Below, in pieces: positions 1-11,720 of a DNA stretch of 64,000 nt. The notes beneath the pieces were generated by a model, which was given only the letters and a program-made list of their open reading frames with translations, was not told the origin of the DNA and did not search any database. The position numbers and the translations under genes are program-made. The DNA is from Roridomyces roridus (Eukaryota > Basidiomycota > Agaricomycetes > Agaricales > Mycenaceae): contig JARKIF010000003.1 in NCBI GenBank assembly GCA_029378245.1, forward strand, positions 1,860,001 to 1,924,000, read 5' to 3'. Numbering within the stretch: position 1 is the first letter of the stretch; each line of letters opens with the position of its first letter.

Positions 1-1371
1 TCGCCGTGCCCGAACAAGTCGTATCCTCGCAATTGGAACACAGTCTGGGTCGAGGAATCGAATGTGGGGACACCGTGAGCAAGCTTGACGAGCTCCTCGT
101 CGAAGGGGTATAGGAACGTGTACATGTCCTTGGCGGGTTTTGGACCAGGAATGACGCCGCAGCACTTCAAATCGTGAAGGTGTGTGCGGTATTTGGGATG
201 GATGTTGTAGATTTTTGCGAGGATTGGTGTGGCCGAAGGACCCTTGCGTCGGCGTTCGAAAATGAGATACGAGTCGGTGCAAACCGACAACGCGATATCA
301 TGTTTTCCAGAAAAATAGCAATGGGCAAGCTCCTTGCCATCTACGACGACCTTCCTGGTGCGCAAATCCCGGTAGTGCTCGGAGTCAAAGACATCACGTA
401 TTGTTTCCGGTTCATGAACGTAATTGTGTCGATACAGGAGCTGCTTGACCTTTTCTGGATCGGCAAAGAACCCTTGGAGGCGAGGGATGATCGGCAAGTA
501 GCAAAAAAGTCGCTGTGCCTTTCCGTTCGGCGCGAATCGACTCTCATCGCAGTAGTGGCAATTCGGCGAGTCGGCATAGCGTCCGGTGAAAGCCATGCAC
601 GAGTTACGACAGCAGTCGTACCATACGGGCTCCACCCCAGAAAGGATCGCGACGCGGTGAATCATGACCCAATGAGAGCTAATGTCGAGTTTCTGACGGA
701 AGGCATATCGCATCTGAGCAAACGCTAACATCGGCATAGAGCAAATCATCTTGAGCTGAAATGCACGTATGTTATCGCGATCTTGTTCTGTGAGAATGTC
801 GTTCCCTTGGCCCACAGATGAGATGAGTGAAAATGCTGCAGTTGGGAAACGCACGAGTCTCCCACAAGGCTGCTTCCTCCTCCGGAGTTAACATCTCCTC
901 TAGCTCGCGTTCCATTTCCTCGCGAGTCTGAATCTCCTCCACCTCTTGCTCTGGGTCAAATTGCAGCCACTCGTCCTCCTCGCCCAGATCCAGCAGCTCT
1001 ACATCCGACAGAAGCAGGTCTTCGTCATCTACATCCATGCCGACATCCTCGAGGAAGGGAGAGGGTGAACGTGGGTCCAAGTCGACAGCCATGGCATCCA
1101 CACTGTAACCGTTGTCGTCCGATGTGCGCGCGTCGTCACCGGAGTTGTCACGGTCATGCGAGTCGTCCACGTCGTCGCTGGAGCCAGCCGTGGTCCCCGT
1201 GGCTCGTTTCGATCGACCCTTGCGTGGTATAGTGACCGATGGTCGACGCTCCAGTGGATCGCCCTTTGAGTAATGGCGTCGTCGAGCCCGTTCGGTTAGC
1301 GCCTTGCCGCAGCTCTGGGAGCAATTACAGATCTTCACATCGTCCTTTTCTTCGTCGCTGTCGTTTGGCAT
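1..1371 (-). mobile_element. Tnp2-family (CACTA/EnSpm-like) transposase gene, 5' part, runs off the left edge
   Basis: Coding exons are 855-1371 and 805 to beyond position 1, with a 49-nt intron at 806-854. The start at 1371 is the first ATG before a short Cys-containing motif (ICNCSQSCGKAL) that I associate with fungal Tnp2 proteins. A long acidic linker follows. The second exon carries the family's conserved core: DRDNIRAFQLKM, then LSGVEPVWYDCC and NSCMAFTGRYAD with paired cysteines, the CHYC knuckle, a KAQRLFCYLPIIPRLQ-like segment, a DIALSVCTD segment and a GVIPGPKPAKDM segment. The frame stays open to the window edge, so nothing visible shows decay. The catalytic C-terminal part lies outside the window. 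By family knowledge this is the transposase of a cut-and-paste DNA element; whether it is active cannot be judged from half a gene. Confidence 0.85.
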
Positions 1372-1782
1372 CGTAGGCGTAGGGGACGAAGAAGTCAAAT
1401 TGAGTAATATCGCCGGATGGGCGCACGGACCACGTCCAAGATTCCATAACCGGTAGCAGCACAGAAGACGCTGCGCGGAACCCCGCGCAGTCATATTGTG
1501 TGCAGCAGAGGTACGAACTCTGGATCATGGCCGTCGCACAGACATTGCGGCGGGCTCGAGAGCGATGGAAAGGGCCATGACAGAGTTGGAAGGGAGGACG
1601 GCGGCTTTGATCGACGGGGAGGACGACGGCGAGTACTTAAGTGGCTTGAAAGGTGTCTGGAGTGAGTCGAGATGGTGGTGGGAAGCAAGAGGAAACGCGG
1701 AAAGTGATCCCCGAATGTTTGATGTCCGACTCCCGACTCGGTTGCAGTTGACTGGCCGAAAGTTTGCTGAAAGTCGTTTTGT
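1372..1782. other. Untranslated leader/flank of the Tnp2 gene, no gene seen
   Basis: This 411-base stretch lies upstream of the transposase start. Open frames on both strands overlap each other, match no family I know and lack splice-supported extensions. I read it as internal transposon flank and promoter. Confidence 0.4.
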
Positions 1783-1908
1783 GGAGTGCCCGAGCAAGGA
1801 GTGCCGTGGAAGCACTCCATGGAAGTGACTGACAGGCACTCCCAACGGGTGACCTCATTGGGAGTGCCTGAAATCGACAAGGGAGTGATCGATCACTTCT
1901 TTGAAGTG
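1783..1908. repeat. Palindrome-rich end of the Tnp2 element (putative subterminal repeats)
   Basis: The octamer GGAGTGCC occurs at 1783-1790, 1798-1805 and 1861-1868, and in reverse at 1835-1842. A perfect inverted repeat has 11-bp arms at 1835-1845 and 1858-1868. A perfect 14-bp palindrome AGTGATCGATCACT lies at 1884-1897, and CACTTC/GAAGTG flank a 3-nt loop at 1894-1908. Dense short inverted repeats upstream of a Tnp2 gene fit the subterminal transposase-binding region of CACTA-like elements. The exact terminal repeat and target duplication could not be fixed without the other end. Confidence 0.5.
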
Positions 1909-2014
1909 ACTTTACTTTACACGGTGTTGGAAGATCAAATTGGGCCGCCTCTTCGCTCCTTGGAACATCATGATGGGCAACCGCCCTCCGCAGCGCGACT
2001 TGACTTGAACGGCC

Positions 2015-2935
2015 ATGCTCACAGAGCCTATACTCTTCTACGACATCCCTTCCAACACTGGGCCGTGGTCGCCCAATACATGGATAATCCGGTGGGTATT
2101 TTGTCGTATAGATCCCGATGCATATCTAACACCGTGAAGCTATGCCCTCAACTTGAAAGGCCTGGTACGCAAAAAAAATGACCTGAGCCAATTATTTCAT
2201 GTAATGAACGACTGCAGGCGTACAGAACCATCTGGGTCGAGTACCCCGACATACCAGAGAAATGCATGGCCATCGGCGCCGAACCGTCCATGATGCGCAA
2301 AGACGGCAGCCCGTACTACAGTCTACCTGTAATCCAGGACCCCAACACTGGAGCCATCATCAGCGAGAGCCTACGCATCTGTGAATATCTTGACGCGACT
2401 TACCCAGAAACCTACAAATTGGTGCCTCCGGGGACATATACACTGCAGAAGGGCTACCGGGCTGGCTACGACACCGCAACGGATGGCTCAATTCCGTTTA
2501 TTATGCCCGCCATCGCACGCATCTTGCGGCCCCGCAGCGCCGAGCACTTTGTGCGCACAAGGGAAGTCAGCTTTGGGAAGAAGCTCACCGAGATGACTCC
2601 GACTGGTGAGGAGCGCGAAGTTGCGTGGAACAAGTTCAAGATGGGTTTCGAGAGGGTCGTCAAGTGGATGAAGGAGGGCGAGCCGTACATCATGGGGGAC
2701 CGCATCATGTATCCGGACCTCATGATTGCAGGAGAGATGCAAGTAAGAATGATTTGTTTGCGACTTGAATCCTCCTCCCACTGACGAGATTCACTAGTGG
2801 TTCATCGCTGGCTTCGGCAGAGATAGCGAGGAGTGGAAGGACATTGAGACGTGGCAAGGCGGAAGATGGGGGAAATTGGTGGACGACTTGAAGAAGTATG
2901 AAGGGCCTCCAGAGGAAGGGCCAGTCGACAATTGA
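2015..2935 (+). CDS. Glutathione S-transferase, etherase-like FuA-type (copy A)
   Basis: Exons 2015-2091, 2140-2164, 2218-2742 and 2798-2935. The N-terminal half is a thioredoxin-like GST domain, with the opening EPILFYDIPS, the segment YALNLKGL and the glutathione-site motif SLPVIQDPNTG followed by SES. The C-terminal half is the helical domain ending KKYEGPPEEGPVDN. This layout is typical of the basidiomycete FuA class related to bacterial LigE beta-etherases, which are thought to handle lignin- or wood-derived aromatics in the cytosol; the substrate here is not known. The three introns sit at the same positions and phases as in copies B and C. It is the closest relative of copy B directly downstream, and the similarity extends into the 5' flank. 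The family is highly confident, the exact class less so. Confidence 0.85.
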
Positions 2936-3111
2936 GTAGTCTTCCACTCGTCGACGAGCATCAGGAATGCAGCGTCGTGCACAGAGGCCTGTTCTTCGTG
3001 GTGGCAAGTGGAAGATCAAATGACACAGACGCGGCTCGGGCCGCTTGGCTTCTTTCGCTGCCTCGAGCATCATGATGACTAGCTCTCCGCAGCGCGACTT
3101 GACTTGAGACC

Positions 3112-4026
3112 ATGCCCACAGAGCCTATACTTTTCTACGACATCCCTTCCAACGCTCCTGGTGTGGCATGGTCAAATAACGCTTGGATAATTCGGTGCGC
3201 ACCATGGGACCTGCGTATAAATCAGAATCTAACACCGTGCAGATATGCTCTCAACTTGAAAGGCCTGGTACGCAGAATCACCTCTGGTGATTATCTTGTT
3301 GAACAACTGTAGGCATACAAAACCATCTGGGTTGAATTCTCCGAGATCGCCGACACCTTGAAGGCCATCGGCGCCGAGCCGTCCATGATACGCAAAGATG
3401 GCAGCCCGTTCTACAGTATACCTGTCATTCAGGACCCCGATACTGGGACCACCGTCAGCGAGAGTCTGCGCATCGCGGCGTATTTGGACGCGGCTTACCC
3501 AGAGACCCATAAGTTGGTGCCTGCGGGAACATACACGCTGCAGAAGGGCTTCCGCTTCGGCTACGACTCTGCAACAGGTGGCTCAATTCCGTTCATCATG
3601 CCTGCCGTCGCACGTATCTTGCGGCCTCGCAGCGCCGAGTACTTTGTGCGGGCCCGTGAAGAAGAGTTTCAGAAGAAATTGACAGAGGTGACACCGACTG
3701 GTGAGGAGCGAGAAGTGGCGTGGAACAAATTCAAGATGGGTTTCGAGAGAGTTGCCAAGTGGATGAAGGAGGGCGAGCCGTACATCATGGGGGAGAGCAT
3801 CACGTATTCGGACCTCGTGATCGCAGCAGAGATGCAAGTAAGAACGATCTGTTGTGGCCTGAATCCTCTGGTTAACGAGATGCAACAGTGGTTCAGGGCT
3901 GCTTTTGGCAAAGAGAGCGAAGAGTGGAAGGACATTGAGACGTGGCAAGGGGGACGATGGGCGAAACTGGTCAGTGACTTGAAGAAATATGAAGGGCCTC
4001 CAGAGGAAGGGCCTGTCGACAATTGA
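3112..4026 (+). CDS. Glutathione S-transferase, etherase-like FuA-type (copy B)
   Basis: Exons 3112-3194, 3243-3267, 3313-3837 and 3889-4026. This is a tandem duplicate of copy A: the same exon plan, almost the same protein from EPILFYDIPSN to the shared ending GPPEEGPVDN, and a matching 5' flank (CTCCGCAGCGCGACTTGACT just before both start codons). The last intron (3838-3888, 51 nt) has no in-frame stop, so retention would add 17 residues. The GST N-domain carries SIPVIQDPDTG and an SES motif; the helical C-domain ends in KYEGPPEEG. The likely role is glutathione-dependent handling of aromatic or xenobiotic compounds, inferred only from family. Confidence 0.85.
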
Positions 4027-4746
4027 GTTCATAATCTTCAACAAATGAAGACTTGATCAAGCAGGGAGTAAACGCAAGAAGAGAAGGTTTGGAGTCACCG
4101 GCGATTGGGTACCATTCCACATACCCATTCGTCGCGAATGAGGTATTCAACCTACCAAAGATGGTCGTGAATTACCGGAATGACAAGTGGGACAGGTTTT
4201 GAGAGACGTGCGAGTAAACAGGGCCGACAATGGCGCCGAAAGTAGTAGTATTAGACGGTTCCGAACGTGCCCGTATAAAGAGTGCGCGGATGACCGAGAA
4301 GAATTTTCAATGGGGATGCAGTTGACGACTTCCGAATGTGGTTGTGAGTGTTGAGTGGAAAGATATCAAAAAGTTGGCACCATGGCCAACAATTTGAACC
4401 AAGTTGATGGCCACTGGATTGGACACATATGAAGAGCCAACAGAGAAAGACTGTCGTGTACGATTGAGATAGTAAGAGACACTGCTCGTGATCCATGCTA
4501 TTTCTGCAGTGTTGGTTACGCACCTCCCACAGTTTAAAGAAAGAAAGATGCTGACAGATCCAAAGGTCTGATCGGCCTCACTCACCCTCCATGTAAAGAC
4601 TGGGCTTCTCGACGGTCAGCACGGTCAGGCTGGACGCGGCCTTCCTAAGCTTGCTGGCTTTTGCTGACTTTGACTGAACCACCTCCCAAAGTTATGATAT
4701 AAAAGTCGAGAATGGACAGCGAAATTCGAACAACCTTGGATTGAAC
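4027..4746. other. Intergenic stretch between GST copies B and C
   Basis: No gene is recognised in this 720-base gap. Two overlapping minus-strand frames near 4250-4585 have no known motif. The only regulatory signal I can point to is the TATA-like sequence listed separately just before copy C. Confidence 0.4.
4697..4705 (+). promoter_or_regulatory. TATA-like box of GST copy C
   Basis: ATATAAAAG lies about 45 bases before the start codon at 4747, a plausible spacing for a core promoter with a short leader. Confidence 0.4.
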
Positions 4747-5665
4747 ATGGCTACTGAACCCATAGTTTTCTACGACATCCCCTCCAGAGCGCCGGGTTCG
4801 GCCATGTCTGGGAATACCTGGATAACCAGGTTTGTCAATTTTTTTATACGGCGCAGCGATTCATACTCAACGAAACAGATATTCCCTAAATTTCAAAGGC
4901 TTGGTAGGACTGCCAACATCGCTAGAATCTGAAAAAAAAAATTAACACACTCTCCAGGCCTTCAAGACTATGTGGGTCGAAATCCCGGACATAGGCGACC
5001 TTTGCAAAAAAATCGGCGCAGCGCCATCTGCGATCAACGAAGACGGGAGCCCGTACTACACCCTGCCCGTCATCCAGGATCCCAACACAGGAGCAGTGAT
5101 CGCAGACTCGCTGAAGATTGCTTCATACCTCGACGAAACCTACCCAGACACTCCCAGATTGCTCCCACCAGGGACGCGCGCTCTGCAGAAAGGCTTCCGC
5201 GCAGGAGTCGAAGCCAGCGCAGTGCCAGGATCGCTTGCATTCATGCTACCCGCAATGGTGCAGATTCTGAGGCCCCGGAGCGCCGAGTATTTCGTGCGCA
5301 CGCGCGAGGCGAGCCTGGGGCACAAGCTCAGTGAACTGTCGCCGACCAGCGAGACGCGTGAAGCGGCATGGAGAAAGTTTGAATCGGGCTTCGGGAAGGT
5401 CAGTTCGTGGATGGATGACGACGGGGTGTTTTTCATGGGGGACACTGCGAGTCTAGCGGATTTCGCTGTCGCTGGCATTATGCAGGTAAGTGTCGAGATT
5501 GATCGGCAGAATCCAGCTGAGTATTGGCAGTGGTTCCGGAGCGTCTTGGGTCGAGAAAGCGCGGAATGGAAGGATATAGAGAGGTGGCACGGAGGGAGAT
5601 GGGCTAAACTTGTCAGCGCCCTGCAAAAATACGAAGGTCCCGTCGAGAAAGGGCCACAAGATTGA
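4747..5665 (+). CDS. Glutathione S-transferase, etherase-like FuA-type (copy C)
   Basis: Exons 4747-4829, 4879-4903, 4958-5485 and 5531-5665. The protein opens MATEPIVFYDIPSR and continues with YSLNFKGLAFKTMWVEIPD, then TLPVIQDPNTGAVIADS in the glutathione site. The C-domain ends KYEGPVEKGPQD. The ATG at 4747 is chosen because it aligns with the starts of copies A and B. Intron positions match A and B, but the protein is clearly more diverged, so it predates the A/B duplication. It ends only 25 bases before the 3' end of the convergent F-box-like gene, an arrangement repeated at 26-28 kb. Confidence 0.85.
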
Positions 5666-5690
5666 TAAAAACAAAATACATTAGTTTTTT

Positions 5691-6648
5691 CTAAGAATTC
5701 TTCTCCGCCTTTGCTTGATCCCAAAAGCGTTCTGGGTCAAGTACGCTCTCGCAAAACAGCGTAAGCTCTTTCCATCGCCGGCGTTTGTGCAGCACACTGA
5801 AGCGGTTGTCAATCTGCTGCACCTGACTCGACAAGGCACTTTGCTCCTCCCCGTGCAAGCGGGTGGTAATGACGATCTGCTGCAGCTTGGGGGACCTGAG
5901 AACATTCCTGAACAGAGATTCATGGATGTGTTTGTGGACGCCCATGCCAATGGAAAGTCGAGTGAGCTTATTGAGCTCGGGAAACTCAGTCCAGATGGAA
6001 GCGGGTGCACCAACACAGTGTAGGCGTTCGATCTGGTGGAAAAGTCGATGTACCGCTGGATAGAAGTGCAGCAGTGCATTCCAATTGGCCCGGTCAAACT
6101 CAGCCAGCGTCAGGTCGACCAAACGCGTGTGAGTGGCCACACTCTGGGCGCTTGATATCGCGTGCTGGAGGACATAGGAGTGACAGGCGAGCGAGCGGAC
6201 ACTGGTGCACGCCCTAAGCTGGGTTAGCGTCCCGAGAATCAACCAGGGTCAAGCCATCGAACCTGATGATTTCCATAGAGGCGCGTGCATGGTGTTGGAC
6301 GGGGCCGGAGCAGATAGTCCACAGTGCATGGACTTTCTGAATGAACTCCGGGTACTGTGCGATGAAGTTCAAAAACGCGACAAGTTGGCGCTTGTTTTGC
6401 AAGACGACTACGCCGGGAAACATCTCGACGCGGACCAAGGCATTTATCGACTTGTTGGTGAGGAGAAGGGAGCGGTATGCCTCTTGCGAACAGCTTGCCG
6501 CAGAGCTCAGGATCTGCAGCCCAATCTCGACCGGTAGCTCGAGCAATAGGAAAGGCCGATAGGACGCATCCAAGAGATGCGCGAACTTTGGGCGGACGAC
6601 GTGGTCAGGGTTAAGATGAACTTTCGGCCACAAAGTTAGAAACGGCAT
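5691..6648 (-). CDS. F-box-like/leucine-rich protein (copy 1 of a duplicated pair)
   Basis: Exons 6263-6648 and 5691-6213, with a 49-nt intron; 302 residues. A degenerate F-box (LLELPVEIGLQIL, then YRSLLLTNKSI) near residues 30-65 is followed by an irregular leucine-rich body and a conserved tail (HKRRRWKEL, FWDQAKAEK). The second copy at 27061-27942 matches across the body and tail. Fungal proteins of this kind are expected to act as substrate receptors of SCF ubiquitin ligases, but the target is unknown. The frame remains open upstream to 6816 and would add a hydrophobic segment, but that overlaps the divergent CWF19 gene, so I start at the ATG at 6648. F-box assignment is moderate; homology to copy 2 is clear. 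Confidence 0.65.
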
Positions 6649-6708
6649 GGGTGATGACGGAAAGCAAAGAGCAGTTTGTGCGGCGTTGATGGCGGCAACT
6701 CGGTCTTG

Positions 6709-9410
6709 ATGGACGAACCTTCGTCTTCTAAACACAAAAGGTCGCGCAAAGACGACCCAGATCGCAAGCACAAGAAACGCAGCAAGCACGACGACGATGA
6801 CGCTCACCGGAAACACAAAAAATCCAAGAAGCAGAAACTAGAAATAGTGGACGATGACGGAGACGACGAGATGTGGGTCGAGAAGAATATCGACATGGAT
6901 GGCGAACGCGTACGTTTTCACGCGTCTTGCACACTCTCACTCTCATTAATGTTTCTTAGCCACTGGCTACGACTATCCCGACCGCGGAAAGCTTGAAGTT
7001 GACTTCTGCAGCCTTGTCGAAACGCACAGGCCCACCGCTCCCGTCGACCGCCTCTACAGAAACAACACTGAAACGCGATGACTGGATGCTCTATCCAACT
7101 TCCGAGCCCACGCTACCAGCCGCTACTCCCCCTCCCCGCGCAAAACTACCTCCCGGAGAGGAATCGCTGACCGAGGACTACGGCGAATCATCCGGCAGCC
7201 AACGGACACTAGGTGGCGGCGTGGATTTCTTCGCCAGCCTCGGTACAGATATCAAGAAACGACCGCGAACGGATGGCCCAGACCCCGACAAAGTGAGGGC
7301 TTTCGGTGTATTTCAATATTGTGCTAACTGTAGCTACATAGCCGATTATCAGCTCCAGAGAGCTCAATCCCGATATCAAGGAGGGTAAAGCTTTCGACCG
7401 AGATGCCCCTCCTCCGCCCCCGAAAGCAGTGACTGCTGGTGGTCCAGGTTCTCAATGGCGGATGATGCGGCTGAAGCGCGTATACGAGACGGCAGAGGAG
7501 GAAGGTCTCCCTATCGAGAAAGTGGCGCTTGACCGGTTTGGCTCGCTGGAAGCATTCGAGGAGGCGAAGGAGGAGCGTCGGATTCTTGATGAGCGTGAGG
7601 GCAAGCGGGGCCGAAGCGAGCGCAACACTGGCGGCAACGACGGCGAGAAGCGGTTCATGTTCACGGATGTCGGTGGCAGTGGTGCTTCAAGCCGCAGCTC
7701 GTCTTTCAGGCGACCTGGAGGCTACGGGGACAGTGGGCCGTCTACACCAACTCCCGGAGCGCCAGCCGCAAATCGCCGAGTGGACTCGCTGCGCCTGCCC
7801 TCGCAAGTCGGGTCACCCTTGGCTCGTTCCCACACGCCTATCCCCTCCGTCATGACTCCTCCCCTTGGCAATTCCAAGGGCCGTGCATTGTCTCCGTCCT
7901 CCTTGAACCGTTTGCAGGCAAAGGTGCTGCGTGCCAAGCTGATGGGCACACCCGATGCTGATGCGCTTGAGCGGGAATATGAGGCCGAGTCCCGAAAGGC
8001 TAATGGTGGAGGTTCCGACGGGGGTGTTCGCACCAAAGTCGAGGTTCTGCCGACTCTGGATGGACAGGGGCGCCTTTACGATCTGGGTCATGGTGCTGTA
8101 GAAGAACAGACCGCTCCCGGGAATCGGAAAAAGAAAGAAAAGGTGCGCTCAATTTCTTTGACTTGTTTCATCGTTGACCATGGGCCCTTAGTTCGAGACG
8201 CACGATCCCAAGACGGGAGAGATTCTACGGTACAATGCCAACGACGATACGACAACACTGGGTGATATGCTTCGACAAGAACGATTCGGTGGAGGCATGG
8301 CAGATCAAAAGAATCTGGACGCAGAATTTGCGCGGTCGATTATGAGCGACGGGAAATTCGAGGTCAGTGCTTCTGACAAGTTCATTTCAATGCATTCTGA
8401 AATCACTTCAGAACGACCTGGAATACATGGACGACAATGCGGCCAAACTGGGACGGCAGAAAATGCGAACAGATGCCATGAAGCGCCAGTTTGCTGTTCA
8501 TGGTATGCCTGACACACACACACTCTCTCTTATCTAAAACGCCCATAGACTATAAGCGGACGCAAAAGGCTTTGGCAGAGTGTCATTTTTGTTTTGGCGA
8601 GGACGACAGTCCACCCAAATGTCCCGTCGTTGCCATGGGCACGCGTGTCTACCTTTCTTGCACAACCAACGAGGAGTTGGTCAATGGGCATTGCCTTATT
8701 GTGCCGATACAACATCACCTCAACATGCTCGAGGCAGATGATGAAGTTTGGGATGAAGTCCGCGTACGTTTCTTCGAGCAGCATTGTCGACGCTCACTCA
8801 CGATCCATTAGAACTTTATGAAATGCTTGATGCGTATGTTCGCAGAAGAAGACCAGGGTGTCATCTTCTACGAAACTGTCATTTCGCTGAAGTGGCAAAA
8901 ACACACGGTTATCGAGTGTGTCCCGCTGCCTTGGGCTCAATACGAGGATATTCCTCAGTACTTCAAGGAGTCGATTTTAGCTTCTGAAGCAGAGTGGTCT
9001 CAACACAAGAAATTGATAGATTTCTCGCGGAGACCGGGTGGTTTCAGACGTGCCATGGTCCCGAACCTGCCTTACTTTATGGTCCAGTTTGACCACAAAG
9101 GCGAGAAGGGGTATGGGCATGTCATCGAGGGCACTGGAGACATGACGGCAGAAGATGGGGGCCTGGAGGAAGGGGAGAAGGGCGGGGGCGAGTTTCCCAG
9201 GTCAGTAATCGTTCGATGGCTTGCGTGTTTCTTTCTCATGAATCCGCCAGTTATTTCGCTGGTGAAATCATTGGCAACGTGCTAGAGTTGGAGCCGCGGA
9301 AGTGGCGGCGGCCAAAACGCATCGATTTTTGGAGCAACAAGGAGCGCGTATCTCAGTTCAGGAAAAAGTACGACAAGTTTGACTGGACGGGGATGATTGG
9401 GAAGGAGTAG
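6709..9410 (+). CDS. CWF19: CWF19-like splicing/lariat-metabolism protein
   Basis: Exons 6709-6909, 6960-7292, 7342-8142, 8192-8362, 8412-8502, 8549-8763, 8812-9200 and 9251-9410; 786 residues. The N-terminus is a Lys/His/Asp-rich tract typical of spliceosomal proteins. A disordered middle is followed by the two CwfJ C-terminal domains: a HIT-like fold with CHFCFG and NGHCLIVPIQHH, then the terminal domain with FAGEIIGN and a tail ending DWTGMIGKE. Family members (S. pombe Cwf19, human CWF19L2) associate with the late spliceosome and interact with lariat debranching. The DEAH helicase PRP2 also lies in this window, with no sign of co-regulation. All exon phases agree, supporting the model. 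Confidence 0.9.
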
Positions 9411-9504
9411 TCTGTTGTATCATGTATTGGCTTTCGGATCACAATTCGGATTTGCACCTCTTTCTCCTCCAACGCGTCTCGTCGCGTCCATTCTGCTCTG
9501 AAAC

Positions 9505-11668
9505 ATGTCAAATGACACCCTCGCTGAACGAATCAAGGAGCAGCTACCCGAAATCGCGTCGGAAGAGGCGATACTCGCGGAAAGTGAGTGACCCCATGTC
9601 GCCGTGCTGCAAACACCATTCACGCTCACCAGGTGTTAACCTGTGCAAGAACTACAACGTATCCGCCGAAGATTTCAGATTCAAGATCGAAGCGCTCAAG
9701 TTTGGTCAAACGGGAGTCACCCACTTGACCCTCGACACACTCGCTACTCTCAAGACTATATTGCAGCGCGAGCGTGCTGCCCAGTCAGCAAGCAGAGCTC
9801 AGCCGCGCTCTTCACTCGCAATCAACTTCAACTTCAACCGCAGAAATGCCCCACCTAGGCCTGCTGCCACCGCCCCGCACGTCAAGCCTGAGCCAACCGA
9901 TGGCGGGTTGCAATTGAAACCTGGGCCGAGCACGGTGGTGTTGCGAGGACCAAGTTCCTCTGAGGAAGCAAGGAAAAAGCGCGCCTGTGCGTGTTTTTCT
10001 GCTACCTTTCTTCCTCTGCTCACTGGTGCAACTAGACCGTTATATGCACGAGAAGCTCTCCGCGCGCGGCAATGGTACGTGTACACTCTCTGCCGCGTGT
10101 TATATCTCACTCCTACGCAGCTCTCGATGAACGAATCGATGAATTCGCGGAACGAATTCGCGAGCACTACGATATTGCCGACATCAGCGACCCGTCTGGC
10201 TCGACGTCTGTGCGTGCCCACTTCATCATTGTCTGGGACGTTCATTGAAACGCACACAGGAGGAAGTCACCGTCGTGGGCCGCATAGTCCAGGACGACGA
10301 TGCCGCCGAGGACTCGTCAAAGCTCGTGGAAGGCGGAATTGCACTCGAAAGCTCTCGGAATTTGGGACAAGGATCCCGCATCCCATTGCGTTTCAATTCG
10401 GATTTGCGAATACGAGGCGGGGTGCAAGGCGGTGGGAGCAGCATATTTTTCCCCGGCGCTATTGCAGCGTTACGTGGAAAGAACGGCGGCGGTGGCTACT
10501 TCCAGGTCTCAGAGGTGCTGACAGTACGCGTCTTTATTTCTACACATGTGCTCTCCTTGACTCCATCTAGCTCCCTCCTCTCCTTCCAACGCCAGACGCG
10601 AAAACCGAAGGCGACTCTGCCTTCTCGGTTGTGATCGCCAGCGGTCCTTTCACCTCTGACCAGGATCTCAACTTCCAAGTGTTCAACAAGTTCATGGCGA
10701 AACTTCCTGCACACAAGCCCGCGGTCATCATTCTAGTGCGTTTAGTACAGCTCCCCGTTTTGCCAGGTCTGAAGTAAAAAAACTAGATGGGACCCTTTCT
10801 TGATGCGCTGCACCCGTCCATCAAGGCGGGGGATATAGATATCCCTCCTCAGAAGCTCTTCCGCGTTCGGTTTCTGAAGCCGCTCAAGGAATGCTTGAAA
10901 GCGGTCCCAGGAAGCATTGCGCTCATTATCCCGAGCGTGCGCGATATCATCAGCGATCATGCAGTATTCCCGCAATGCGAGTTACCAGCTACATACGCGG
11001 ATGACCCAGAATCTGTATGCTCTTCTTTTTATCCTTGCACCGTCGCGCTCATTCACTCCCTCAGCCGATCCATCTGTTGCCGAACCCAGCCACGTTCACC
11101 CTCAATGGCATCACGTTCGGTGCTACAAGCGCCGACGTTCTGTTCCACCTGAAGAAGGGGGAGTTTGGGAAGCGTGGCCAAGAGGTCGAACCGACTCCTG
11201 TGATGCCTGACGACGTAGTCAACGACCCGATGACGAATTTGTGCCGCCACCTGCTTCAGCAGCGCTCGTACGTTGTCCAAACACGTCCATTCGCATGACT
11301 GAAGCGCACGGTAGATTTTATCCCGTGTTCCCCGTACCGCTGGATGTCGCGAATGAGGTGATCCTTGATGTTTCACACTGGGACGGTCTGCGCATGGGCG
11401 TCGACGACCACGACCAAGGCGCACCGGAGAGTGCACCCGATGTCCTTATCTTGCCCAGTCGATTCAAGCAGTTCTCCAAAGTGAGTTACATTCATGCGTG
11501 GTTGAATTGACATTAAAAACAGTATAGACGGTGTACGGCACGATGGCTCTGAACCCGTCCTTTGTATACAAAGGCTCGTACATTGTGTTGGACGTGGCGG
11601 CGCGTGGACTGGAGGCAGAAAGCACCAGGACGCGTCTCTCTGCGCGTATAGAGAAGATCGAGGGGTGA
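9505..11668 (+). CDS. POL12: DNA polymerase alpha subunit B
   Basis: Exons 9505-9583, 9633-9986, 10036-10074, 10121-10209, 10260-10523, 10571-10735, 10787-11014, 11065-11267, 11315-11480 and 11528-11668; 575 residues. The N-terminal helical domain is followed by a linker with YRYMHEKLSAR and ALDERIDEFAERI, then the OB-fold (EEVTVVGRI) and the inactive phosphoesterase core (IILMGPFLDALHP, FLKPLKECL). The C-terminal part shows LNGITFGATSADVL, FYPVFPVP and ALNPSFVYKG. The protein is the regulatory B subunit of the polymerase alpha-primase complex that starts DNA synthesis at replication origins and Okazaki fragments. Length is close to the yeast family (about 600). Confidence 0.9.
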
Positions 11669-11720
11669 TCTATGTTGTATTTGAGTCTTTTGTACATGTA
11701 TCTACGCGTCGTTAACTTGC

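Noticed and set aside
1496..1880. Overlapping open frames on both strands next to the Tnp2 gene
   Set aside because: They overlap one another and the palindromic repeats and show no protein family features.
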